From Amycolatopsis keratiniphila subsp. keratiniphila (GTDB taxonomy: Bacteria > Actinomycetota > Actinomycetes > Mycobacteriales > Pseudonocardiaceae), in the NCBI RefSeq assembly GCF_001620365.2, contig NZ_LQMT02000019.1, positions 136,912-200,911 of the forward strand: a stretch of 64,000 nt of DNA. Direction: 5' to 3'. The position numbers and the translations under genes were made by a program. Positions 7,763 to 15,516 of the stretch are shown piece by piece; position 1 is the first letter of the stretch; each line of letters starts with the position of its first letter. Under the pieces are notes generated by a model. It worked only from the letters and a program-made list of their open reading frames with translations. It searched no databases and was not told where the DNA came from.

Positions 7763-8595
7763 CGGGCGGCGAGCCTGGCGAACCCGTCTTCGCCGTGTCC
7801 CGCGTCGATGGCGCGCTGTACTTCGGCGCGAGCGGCGGCAAGGACGCCGTTGTCGAGGTTTTGTGCGCGGATCGCGTCGAGGATGTGGTCCATCGTCGCG
7901 GCGGTGGCGTGGAGGGTGCCCGCGTCGCCGGAGTAGTTCGCGGTGGCGACCTGTCCGGCGAGCAGGTCGATCATGGCGGGGAAGAAGCCGAGGAGGGCTT
8001 TGGCGTGCGCGGCGATGTCGGCGGCGGCGATCCCCTCCGCCTTGGCGAGCGCGAGCATGTGGATCACGCCGCTCATCGAGGTCCAGAGCATGTCCTGCAA
8101 CGACGCGTCGAACGCGGCGGCCCGGCCGGGGGAGTCGCCGACGTGCAGCGAGTTCTCGCCGAGCGCGGCCAGTGTGGATCGGTGTGTTTCGTAGACGTCG
8201 GCGGGGCCGCTGAAGAACAGGGCCGCGTCCGGGCCGCCGATGGCGTCGGTGGTCGCCATGATGACGCCGTCGAGGTAGTCGATGCCGTGGTCGGCGGCCC
8301 AGGTCGCCATCGCGCGGGCCTGTTCCGGTGATCCGCCGCTGAGGTTCACCAGGGTGCGGCCTTTGAGCGCGTCGGTGTCGAGGATCGACCGTGCGACGGC
8401 GTAGTCGCGCACGCAGACGATCACGAGCGGGCTGGCCGTGATCGCTTCGGCGGTGGTCGCGGCGACGGCGGCGTCGAGGCCGTTTTCTTTGCCAGGAGTG
8501 CGATTCCAGACGGTGGTGGGGTGGTCGGCGGCGGTGAACGCGGCGGCGAGGGCGTGCCCCATGGGGCCGAGTCCGAGGACGGTCACGGTGGTCAT
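7759..8595 (-). CDS. NAD(P)-dependent imine-reductase-family oxidoreductase
   Basis: A 278-residue beta-hydroxyacid dehydrogenase/imine reductase-like enzyme. The N-terminal Rossmann motif is GLGPMG, WNRTPGK fits the NADPH phosphate-binding loop, and a helical C-terminal dimerisation domain follows. At the position that sets stereopreference in imine reductases it has aspartate (D163 in FDAS). The ATG at 8595 begins directly at MTTVTVLG; the upstream in-frame extension runs into the MerR operator. It is divergent from a MerR regulator gene and probably its target. The natural substrate is unknown; imines, 3-hydroxyacids or small carbonyls are possible. Confidence 0.85.
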   Translation of the reverse strand: MTTVTVLGLGPMGHALAAAFTAADHPTTVWNRTPGKENGLDAAVAATTAEAITASPLVIVCVRDYAVARSILDTDALKGRTLVNLSGGSPEQARAMATWAADHGIDYLDGVIMATTDAIGGPDAALFFSGPADVYETHRSTLAALGENSLHVGDSPGRAAAFDASLQDMLWTSMSGVIHMLALAKAEGIAAADIAAHAKALLGFFPAMIDLLAGQVATANYSGDAGTLHATAATMDHILDAIRAQNLDNGVLAAARAEVQRAIDAGHGEDGFARLAAR

Positions 8596-8610
8596 GGCGG
8601 CTAAGCTAAA

Positions 8611-8636
8611 CCTTGACATTGACGTGAGAGTCAAGT
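8611..8636. promoter_or_regulatory. MerR-type operator/promoter between the oxidoreductase and MerR genes
   Basis: CTTGAC (8612-8617) is inverted as GTCAAG (8630-8635), with a 12-bp spacer. This dyad is typical of MerR sites placed over a promoter with TTGACA as -35. It lies in the 52-bp gap between the divergent genes. Confidence 0.65.
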
Positions 8637-8647
8637 CTGGAGTGCGG

Positions 8648-9031
8648 ATGCGGATCGGGGAACTCGCGCGGCGGACCGGCGTCAGCGAGCGCGCGCTGCG
8701 GTACTACGAGGAGCAGGGTCTGCTCACGCCGGAGCGGCGTCCGAGTGGCTATCGCGTCTACGGGGACGCCGACGTGGCGGCGGTGCGGCGGATCAGGATC
8801 CTGCTCGGGGCCGGCCTGAACACCGCGCAGATCCTGGAGATCCTGCCCTGCATCGTCGACGAGGACGGCTGGTTGACCCCCGACTGCCCGGAGCTGGTCG
8901 ACGCCCTGCGGGAGCAGCGTGCCCGGATCGACAGCGCGATCGGCGAGCTGGAAAGCACCCGCGCGAACCTCGACACGATCATCGGCCGCGAAAAGGCGGC
9001 CGTGTCCCGGGGGACACGGCCGCCTTCGTGA
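8648..9031 (+). CDS. MerR family transcriptional regulator
   Basis: A 127-residue regulator. The N-terminal winged helix reads MRIGELARRTGVSERALRYYEEQGLL, followed by the PSGYRVY wing and a C-terminal coiled coil (residues ~85-115). The only obvious effector-type cysteines are C78 and C88 (LPCIVD, PDCPEL), so a metal or thiol-reactive signal is possible but not shown. The start at 8648 gives the canonical MerR N-terminus; upstream in-frame codons lie in the operator. It probably regulates itself and the divergent imine-reductase-like gene. Its last codons form a terminator hairpin. Confidence 0.9.
   Translation: MRIGELARRTGVSERALRYYEEQGLLTPERRPSGYRVYGDADVAAVRRIRILLGAGLNTAQILEILPCIVDEDGWLTPDCPELVDALREQRARIDSAIGELESTRANLDTIIGREKAAVSRGTRPPS
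8993..9026. terminator. Terminator hairpin inside the 3' end of merR
   Basis: 15-bp perfect arms (8993-9007 and 9012-9026) with a CGGG loop. It overlaps the last codons of the MerR gene and lies 18 bp from the end of the convergent malate dehydrogenase gene, so it can stop transcription from both sides. Confidence 0.75.
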
Positions 9032-9043
9032 GGTGGTTCAGGC

Positions 9044-10033
9044 TCAGATGAGGCCGAGCTTCTTCACCGCGTCGCGCTCTTCGGCCAGCTCGTTGACCGA
9101 AGCGTCGATGCGGGCGCGCGAGAAGTCGTCGATCTCCAGGCCCTGGACGATCTTGTACTCGCCGTTCGCGGCGGTGACCGGGAACGAGGAGATCAGGCCC
9201 TCCGGGACACCGTAGGAGCCGTCGGACACGACCGCCGCCGAGGTCCAGTCACCCTCGGGGGTGCCGTTGACCCAGGTGTGGACGTGGTCGATCGCCGCGG
9301 AGGCGGCCGACGCCGCGGAGGACAGGCCGCGGGCCTCGATGATCGCCGCGCCGCGCTTGGCGACGGTCGGGATGAAGTCGTCGGTCAGCCACGCCTGGTC
9401 GGTGATGACCTCGGTCGCGGCCTTGCCGGACACCTCGGCGTGCGCGATCGACGGGTACTGGGTCGCGGAGTGGTTGCCCCAGATCGCGACCTTCTTCAGC
9501 TCGGTCACCGGTACGCCCAGCTTCTTCGACAGCTGCGCGAGGGCGCGGTTGTGGTCGAGGCGGGTCATCGCGGTGAAGCGGTCGGCCGGGACGTCCGGCG
9601 CGTGCGCCTGCGCGATGAGGGCGTTGGTGTTGGCCGGGTTGCCGACCACGAGGACCTTGATGTCGCTCGCCGCGCCGGCGTTGATGGCCTCACCCTGCGG
9701 CTTGAAGATGCCACCGTTGGCCTCGAGCAGGTCGCCGCGCTCCATGCCCTTCGCGCGGGGACGGGCGCCGACGAGCAGGGCGACGTTCGCGCCCTCGAAA
9801 GCCTGCTTCGGGTCGTCGAAGATGTCGATGCCCGACAGCAGCGGGAACGCGCCGTCTTCGAGCTCCATCGCGGTGCCCTCAGCCGCCTTGACCGCCTGCG
9901 GGATCTCCAGGAGCCGCAGCTTCACCGGGGTGTCCGGGCCGAGCAGCTGACCGGACGCGATGCGGAAGAGCAGCGCGTAGCCGATCTGGCCGGCCGCACC
10001 GGTGACGGTGACGTTGACAGGGGCTTGGGTCAT
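9044..10033 (-). CDS. mdh: Malate dehydrogenase
   Basis: A 329-residue NAD+-dependent malate dehydrogenase of the TCA cycle, interconverting malate and oxaloacetate in the cytoplasm. Visible features: the NAD-binding GAAGQIG (residues 12-18), the LVGARPR mobile loop with substrate-binding arginines, MTRLDHNRA with the catalytic aspartate, and GNHSATQYPS with the catalytic histidine. Length and motifs match actinobacterial MDH. It appears to be monocistronic, with the 3' end facing the merR hairpin. Confidence 0.97.
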   Translation of the reverse strand: MTQAPVNVTVTGAAGQIGYALLFRIASGQLLGPDTPVKLRLLEIPQAVKAAEGTAMELEDGAFPLLSGIDIFDDPKQAFEGANVALLVGARPRAKGMERGDLLEANGGIFKPQGEAINAGAASDIKVLVVGNPANTNALIAQAHAPDVPADRFTAMTRLDHNRALAQLSKKLGVPVTELKKVAIWGNHSATQYPSIAHAEVSGKAATEVITDQAWLTDDFIPTVAKRGAAIIEARGLSSAASAASAAIDHVHTWVNGTPEGDWTSAAVVSDGSYGVPEGLISSFPVTAANGEYKIVQGLEIDDFSRARIDASVNELAEERDAVKKLGLI

Positions 10034-10077
10034 TGCGGTTCTCCAGCTTGAGGCGACATCGACTTTGTACCGCGATG

Positions 10078-10584
10078 CTAGTCCTGTCCCGAGTCGCCGT
10101 CCGGGTGCGTCCAGTCACTGTTTTCTTGATCGATGCCGTCGGCGGCCACGTTCGCGGCGAGTCGCGAGAGCAGCCCGGCCAGCATGGTGATCTCGTCGTC
10201 GCTGAACCCGGCCCGGATCCGTTTGTCGTGCGCGATCGCCGCCTTCGCCAGCCGGTGGAAGACCGTTTCACCCTCGTCGGTGAGTTCGACGACATGCACC
10301 CGCCGGTTGTCGGGATCGCGCCGCCGCGTGATCAAGCCAGCACTCTCCATGGCGTTCAGGTGATGGGTGAGCGTGGCGCCTTGGATGCCGACCGCGGCCG
10401 CGAGTTCTCGCTGGTTGGCCACGCGCCGGGTCTTCAGCGTGATCAGGATCTGCCAGACGGGCTGTGAGCCGCCGTCGGCGGCCAGTGCCTGGTCGAAGGC
10501 GCGCCCGACGGATTTGGCGGTCTTGGCGAGGACGACCCCGATGGGCGCCGCGGTGGGTTTCTGCACGTCCGGAGCATAGCGCAT
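10078..10584 (-). CDS. MarR family transcriptional regulator
   Basis: A 168-residue MarR-type winged-helix regulator. The central region has the pattern NQRELAAAVGIQGATLTHHL followed by the wing RRRDPDNRRVHVVELTDEG. N- and C-terminal helices form the dimer interface. The ATG at 10584 is the most upstream supported start. It is divergent from a small NTF2-fold gene and the 72-bp gap has AT-rich repeats (GTCTAATC, GATCTAAC) that could be its operator. The ligand is unknown. Confidence 0.88.
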   Translation of the reverse strand: MRYAPDVQKPTAAPIGVVLAKTAKSVGRAFDQALAADGGSQPVWQILITLKTRRVANQRELAAAVGIQGATLTHHLNAMESAGLITRRRDPDNRRVHVVELTDEGETVFHRLAKAAIAHDKRIRAGFSDDEITMLAGLLSRLAANVAADGIDQENSDWTHPDGDSGQD

Positions 10585-10656
10585 GCCCCTAAAGGTTTGA
10601 CGTCTAATCATTCGAGATCTAACGTAGAAGTCGTCGAACGAAAGGGAGGGAACACC

Positions 10657-11067
10657 ATGCGCAGTACGGAGAGCGAGATCCGCGACCTCGGGGCTCGCTG
10701 GGCCGACGCCGAGGTCCGCGGCGACACGGAAGCGCTCGACGCGATGACCACCGCCGACTTCACCCTGGTCGGGCCGCTGGGATTCGTGCTCGGGAAACCG
10801 CAATGGCTGCAGCGCTACCGCGGCGGCGACCTGGTCACCGAGAAACTGGAGTGGACCGAGGTCGACGTCCGTGACCACGGCACGGCCGCCGTGTCCGTCG
10901 GCGTGCACGCGCAGGAGGGCACGCATCAGGGGAACCGGGTCGACGGCCGGTTCCCCGTCGCCCACGCGTTCGTCCGCGACGACGACCGCTGGCTCATCGC
11001 CGGCATCCACCTGAGCCCGATCGGCGGCTTGCCGCCTTTCGCGCGCCCCGAAGCCTCCGGAAGGTGA
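10657..11067 (+). CDS. NTF2-like (DUF4440/SnoaL-type) small protein
   Basis: 136 residues with the DUF4440/NTF2 pattern: an N-terminal helix (IRDLGARWADAEVRGDTEALDAM), then TADFTLVGPLGFVLG, and later a curved beta sheet ending RDDDRWLIAGIHLSPI. Such proteins form cone-shaped dimers that bind small molecules or act as isomerases or hydratases; the role here is unknown. The start at 10657 follows a strong AAAGGGAGGG site. Probable target of the divergent MarR regulator. Confidence 0.85.
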   Translation: MRSTESEIRDLGARWADAEVRGDTEALDAMTTADFTLVGPLGFVLGKPQWLQRYRGGDLVTEKLEWTEVDVRDHGTAAVSVGVHAQEGTHQGNRVDGRFPVAHAFVRDDDRWLIAGIHLSPIGGLPPFARPEASGR

Positions 11068-11337
11068 CGGTCGCCACCGGAACCGGCTTGTCTCCACGGA
11101 ATCGTCAACGGCGAAGCCGCGAAAGCCTTTTTCATATCGTGCGAATCGAATGGTGTTTTCCGGGGCCTGCGGTGTTCGCAATGGCTCCGGAAAACGGTTA
11201 CAGTCCATAATACGTTTTCATGAACCGATTGCCGAGACGGTTTCGTCCGATCGGCGGGCGGCATCGTGATGATCGACTCGCTAACATGAGTCCGCCCAGT
11301 TCCCCGCCCCCCGTGTGGAAGTTTCGGGAAGGACCCC

Positions 11338-11979
11338 ATGCTCAATGCAGTGGTTGCCGCCGTATCTCTTTTCTCGTCGATAATAACGCCGAACAGCATG
11401 TCCCCGCCGCCCGGACCGCCGCCCGACCGGGTCGTCATCGACGTCGTCACCGTCAACGGATCCGGCTGCCCGCCGGGTTCGTCCGCGGTGGCCGTCGCCA
11501 GGGACAACACTTCCTTCACGGTCACCTACAGCGAATACACCGCACAGGTCGGCGTCGGCTCGAAGCCCACCGACTTCAGGAAGAACTGTCAGTTGAACCT
11601 CAACATCCACGTGCCGCAGGGATTCACCTACGGTATCGCCAGCGCCGATTACCGCGGTTTCGCCTCACTCGAATCCGGGGCCAAGGCGCTGCAGCGGGCG
11701 AATTACTACTTCCAGGGTAATTCGCCGACCGCGCAGGTGAGCCATCCCGTCAACGGGCCGATCTCGGACAACTGGCAATTCCGTGACGAGGCCGAAGGTG
11801 GCGTCATCATCTACAAGCCGTGCGGCGAGGACCGGAATCTCAACGTGAACACGGAACTGAGGGTCGGCGCGGGTTCGTCGGATCCGAAGAAGACCACCAG
11901 TTTCATCACGATGGATTCCACCGACGGCGCGTTCAAGACCACCTACCACTTCTCGTGGAAGACCTGCCCGACCTCCTGA
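11338..11979 (+). CDS. Secreted DUF4360 protein, copy 1
   Basis: 213 residues. The N-terminus (MLNAVVAAVSLFSSIITP) is a short hydrophobic export-like segment, followed by a proline-rich linker and the DUF4360 domain to the C-terminus. Four cysteines (in NGSGC, RKNC, YKPC and WKTC) are shared with the tandem copy and could form two disulfides. Function unknown; the family consists of small secreted proteins. The upstream gap (11068-11337) shows no gene. The leader GGGAAGGA just before ATGCTCAA is repeated before copy 2. Confidence 0.85.
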   Translation: MLNAVVAAVSLFSSIITPNSMSPPPGPPPDRVVIDVVTVNGSGCPPGSSAVAVARDNTSFTVTYSEYTAQVGVGSKPTDFRKNCQLNLNIHVPQGFTYGIASADYRGFASLESGAKALQRANYYFQGNSPTAQVSHPVNGPISDNWQFRDEAEGGVIIYKPCGEDRNLNVNTELRVGAGSSDPKKTTSFITMDSTDGAFKTTYHFSWKTCPTS

Positions 11980-12202
11980 CCTCTCCTCCATGGTGACGGC
12001 CTGCTTCCCGGCCCGGAAGAAGGCCGTCCCACCCATGCCCGGTCAGGGCCTTGGCCGCTCTGAACGAGGACTTCACCGCTCGTCGCCGCCTTGCCCGGCG
12101 GCGACGAGTCTTCTCGACGACCCCATTTCCGGCGGGCGGCAGGGAGAAATCGTCTCGCTGAATCCGCCGATCCCGCCGTTTCGAAGCTTTGGGAAGGATC
12201 CC

Positions 12203-12847
12203 ATGCTCAACGTGCTGGTCGCTGCCGTAACGTTTTTCTCCTCGGTCGTCACCCCGAACGCCTGGGTGCCGCCCCCGTTGCCGGCCGACAAGATAGTCAT
12301 CGATGTCGTGACGGTCAACGGAACCGGATGCAAACCCGGTACGGCGGCCGTTTCCGTATCGCCGGACAACACCGCGTTCACGGTCACCTACAGCGAATAC
12401 ACCGCACAGGTCGGCGTCGGCGCGAAACCGACCGATCTGCGCAAGAACTGTCAGCTCAACCTCTATGTCCACGTACCGCAGGGATTCACCTACGGTATCG
12501 CGGGCACCGACTACCGCGGATTCGCCTCCTTGGCCGCGGGAGCCACCGGACTGGAACGGGCCAACTACTACTTCCAAGGCAATTCGCCGACGTCGTATGT
12601 GAACCACAGCCTCAAAGGCCCGTTCGAGGACAACTGGCAGTTCACCGACGACATCGAAGTCGGCGCCATCGTCTACAAACCCTGTGGTGAGGACCGGAAC
12701 TTCAACATCAACACGGAACTGCGGGCCGCGGTCGGCACTTCCGATCCGAAGAAGACCACCAGCTTCGTCACCATGGACTCGACCGACGGTTCCATCAAGA
12801 CCACCTACCACTTCTCGTGGAAGACCTGCCCGAAACCGAAGAACTGA
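12203..12847 (+). CDS. Secreted DUF4360 protein, copy 2 (tandem paralogue)
   Basis: 214 residues, colinear with the preceding gene over its whole length. Identical blocks include TYSEYTAQVGVG and VPQGFTYGIA, and the four cysteines are conserved. The start at 12203 is set by the shared GGGAAGGA leader and the matching N-terminus MLNVLVAAVTFFSSVVTP. The 223-bp spacer from copy 1 suggests separate or read-through expression. A 27-bp perfect hairpin terminator follows. Recent tandem duplication is inferred. Confidence 0.87.
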   Translation: MLNVLVAAVTFFSSVVTPNAWVPPPLPADKIVIDVVTVNGTGCKPGTAAVSVSPDNTAFTVTYSEYTAQVGVGAKPTDLRKNCQLNLYVHVPQGFTYGIAGTDYRGFASLAAGATGLERANYYFQGNSPTSYVNHSLKGPFEDNWQFTDDIEVGAIVYKPCGEDRNFNINTELRAAVGTSDPKKTTSFVTMDSTDGSIKTTYHFSWKTCPKPKN

Positions 12848-12881
12848 TCCCTGAACCTCGTGAGCGCTCGCGGATGGTTCG

Positions 12882-12940
12882 AAGTACATGAAGGCCCCCT
12901 TCCTTGCGCTAGGCGCAAGGAAGGGGGCCTTCATGTACTT
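12882..12940. terminator. 27-bp perfect hairpin after the DUF4360 pair
   Basis: Arms 12882-12908 and 12914-12940 with a 5-nt loop CTAGG. The outer part is AAGTACATGAAGGCCCCCTT. Likely terminator of the DUF4360 genes. Confidence 0.8.
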
Positions 12941-13044
12941 GGGGAAGGTGTGAAGGTCGAGTTCCCTCGGCTCAGCCGAGTGAAGGAGGCCTCCACACGC
13001 TGCCGCTGCGACTGCCGGGGCTTATGGGGCGCGTGTGAGTGCCC

Positions 13045-13107
13045 GCTGGTCCGTGAAGGCCTCCTTGAGGGACCCAGCGTCCCTCAAGGAGGCCTTCACG
13101 GACCAGC
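13045..13107. repeat. 29-bp perfect hairpin (GTGAAGG family)
   Basis: Arms 13045-13073 and 13079-13107 with loop CCAGC. The core GTCCGTGAAGGCCTCCTT is shared with 23444-23500 and, as a single arm, with 13391-13416. It is far from gene ends, so it may be a mobile or decaying copy. Confidence 0.75.
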
Positions 13108-13219
13108 ATTTTGTGTACCTACGTGTGACCGGCGTGGGAGCGAAAGTCCGGTTGTCGTCGCGGTGGCCGTCCTGGTCGTGAACGTTGATCGTGCCGGTCA
13201 CGCCCAGGGGCTGACGACC

Positions 13220-13354
13220 GAGCGGGGAAGATTCCAGACGTTGGACGGCCGGAATCTTCCCCGCTCACCCAAGACCACAACCAGCATTACGCCTCCCTCA
13301 CCAACGGGGTCGACCGTGGAGGGTTCAGGACGCACAACGTCCCGAATCCTCCAC
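13220..13354. repeat. Two palindromes related to the MITE interior
   Basis: 13220-13235 pairs with 13251-13266 (GAGCGGGGAAGATTCC, perfect). 13316-13332 pairs with 13338-13354 (15 of 17), centred on GGACGCACAACGTCC. Both match the interior motifs of the elements at 2841 and 62548, but no terminal repeats are found here. Confidence 0.6.
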
Positions 13355-13428
13355 ACTCGGCCCGGCCACACCATCGGGTCAGCAAACACGGGTCCCTCAA
13401 GGAGGCCTTCACGGACCGACCTGGGCCG

Positions 13429-15516
13429 TCACGACTTCCCCGACGGCACCGGATCCGTGGCCTCCACCCCGAACACCCGCCCCAGCGCGATCACCGTCTC
13501 GTCGAGATGCCCGAGACTGGTCAGCACCGAACGCGCCTGAGGATCGTCGATCCGGTCCGCCACCGGCGTCCCGTCGTCCCGCACCAGCGTCCCGTGCCCG
13601 GAACCGCCGGGATCACCGATCGCCTCCCGCAGCACGACGATGTTCGCCCGGATCCGCCCGGTGTACAGCAGGAGCCGGTCCGCCTCGTTGAGCAGCAGGC
13701 CCGGCTGCGACCGCGCCGCGACGTGCCGGGCGCGGAAGGCGATCGTCTCCACCGTCGTGAGCACGTGCCAGCCGTAGTCACGACGGCTGCTGAGATTCAC
13801 CGGATGCGTCAGCGGCTCGATCGTCGTGCGGACCTTGTCCACCGCACGGTCCAGATCACGCGACTTCTCGATCACGCTCACGTTCTCCGCGCCGGACAAC
13901 AGGCCCGCGGTCTTCTCGACGAACTCGTCCAGTTCCTCCAGCAACGCCGAGACGTCGTCGAGCATCACCGCGCGCGTGCGCACCGGCACGATCACCACCG
14001 CCGCCAACACCCCGGCCGCCGCGCCGACGGCGGTCTCCGCGACCCGGATCCACAGCACCTCGAGGCTGAACGTCCCCAGCAGGCTGTACAGCAACCCGAG
14101 CATGCTGGTGATGAAGAACGCCATGATCACCTGCGACACCCGCGCCATGTACACCATGCCGAACACGCACACCAGGATCAGCGCCAGCGTCGCAGGCACA
14201 CTGCCGGACACGAGCAGCGTCAGCACCAGCCCGCCCACGATCCCGATCAGCGTGCCGCCGATCCGCCGGACCCCCTTGACGAACGTCGCCCCCGCGGTCG
14301 ACGAGCCGATGAACACCACGAACACGGTCAGCACCGCCCAGTACCACCGCTGGCTCGACACCAGTTCCCCGCCGAGCACGGCGAGCCCGCCGCCCACCAC
14401 GGCCTGGATGGCGCTTCGTGTCTGGTTGTCGTAGGCGAACGCCGACGACTTCTCCTCGTCGGGGTCTTCGGGATCGTCGACGGCATCGGAGACGTCGTGT
14501 TCGGCGACCCGCTGCGCGCGGACGTCGGCCAGCGCGAGTTCGGCGAGCGCGCGCCGGACGCCGTCGCCGGGTGCGGCGTGCTCGTCGATCCGGCTGCCTT
14601 CCACCAGCATCTTGCTGAACTCTTCGGTCTCGCTGATCAGCGGCAGCTCCCGCGGGTCGCGCTCGATCAGCGACCGGAATCGCCGCATCCGCGCGATCAG
14701 ATCGTCGCGGACGTCCTCGTCGAGATCCTCCGCGCAGGTGCGCTGCACCGTGATCGTCAGCCACTGCACCGCCAGCTCGACCTCGATCGCCCGGCGGCGC
14801 AGCCGGTTCACCGAATCCGCGCCGGTCACCTCCGGCGCCGTGTCCTCGATGAGCAGCACCGACTCGTGCATCCGGGCGTTCGTCGTGCGGAGCCGCTTGC
14901 GGGTGCGCTCACTGCCGCCGACCGCGAGGTGGTCCTCCGCCGCCCGCACCACGGCGGCGAGCCGGGCCCGGAACGCCCGCCGGATCCGCAGGAACTCCGC
15001 GTCGGTATGCCGTCGCAGCAGCACGAAGCGGACCACCGCGTTGGCCGCGATCCCGATGGTCAGCGCCAGCAGCAGCACCGGGACCTGCTTCAGATGCGTC
15101 TGCAGGAACATCGCGAAGAAGAACAGGAAGAACGACAGCGAACCCAGCGCGATCCCGCGCGAACCGAATCGCTGCGCGTAGACCGCGACGAAGATCAGCA
15201 GCACGAACACGATGCTGTCCAGCGGCGGCACCGCCGACCCCACGCTCGCCGCGGTGAGCGACGCCGCGCCGAGCACCAGCCCCAACGCCAGGGTCACCGC
15301 CTGCTTCCCCGGGGTCTCGTCGTTGACGGTGAAGGCCGACGTCATCGCGGCGATCGCGGCGACGAGGACGATCGTGAGCGGCTGATGGAACGGCAGGATC
15401 GCCAGCACCGCGACTACGATGCTGAGCACGGCCGAGAAGCCGAGCCGGAGCCGGACCAGGCCGGGATCGGAGGCGACCAGACGGTCGGTCGTGGCCTGGG
15501 TGATGCGGGAGATCAT
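13429..15516 (-). CDS. FUSC-family inner-membrane protein
   Basis: 695 residues with two hydrophobic bundles (roughly residues 25-170 and 375-520), each followed by a long charged cytoplasmic helical region. This is the FUSC/aromatic-acid exporter-like architecture. Family members are linked to efflux of aromatic acids or other organic compounds; the substrate here is unknown. The ATG at 15516 overlaps the GH92 stop (ATGA), so translation is coupled with the mannosidase gene. No conserved catalytic residue is expected. Confidence 0.85.
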   Translation of the reverse strand: MISRITQATTDRLVASDPGLVRLRLGFSAVLSIVVAVLAILPFHQPLTIVLVAAIAAMTSAFTVNDETPGKQAVTLALGLVLGAASLTAASVGSAVPPLDSIVFVLLIFVAVYAQRFGSRGIALGSLSFFLFFFAMFLQTHLKQVPVLLLALTIGIAANAVVRFVLLRRHTDAEFLRIRRAFRARLAAVVRAAEDHLAVGGSERTRKRLRTTNARMHESVLLIEDTAPEVTGADSVNRLRRRAIEVELAVQWLTITVQRTCAEDLDEDVRDDLIARMRRFRSLIERDPRELPLISETEEFSKMLVEGSRIDEHAAPGDGVRRALAELALADVRAQRVAEHDVSDAVDDPEDPDEEKSSAFAYDNQTRSAIQAVVGGGLAVLGGELVSSQRWYWAVLTVFVVFIGSSTAGATFVKGVRRIGGTLIGIVGGLVLTLLVSGSVPATLALILVCVFGMVYMARVSQVIMAFFITSMLGLLYSLLGTFSLEVLWIRVAETAVGAAAGVLAAVVIVPVRTRAVMLDDVSALLEELDEFVEKTAGLLSGAENVSVIEKSRDLDRAVDKVRTTIEPLTHPVNLSSRRDYGWHVLTTVETIAFRARHVAARSQPGLLLNEADRLLLYTGRIRANIVVLREAIGDPGGSGHGTLVRDDGTPVADRIDDPQARSVLTSLGHLDETVIALGRVFGVEATDPVPSGKS

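Larger units (their letters stand above)
12848..13428. other. Repeat-rich intergenic region without a gene
   Basis: About 580 bp without a credible ORF. It holds a 27-bp-arm hairpin (12882-12940), a degenerate GTGTGAAGG element with CTCGGCT/AGCCGAG (about 12949-13000), a 29-bp-arm hairpin (13045-13107), palindromes 13220-13266 and 13316-13354 related to the interior of the MITE-like elements, and a solo hairpin arm (13391-13416) next to the FUSC stop. Confidence 0.8.
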
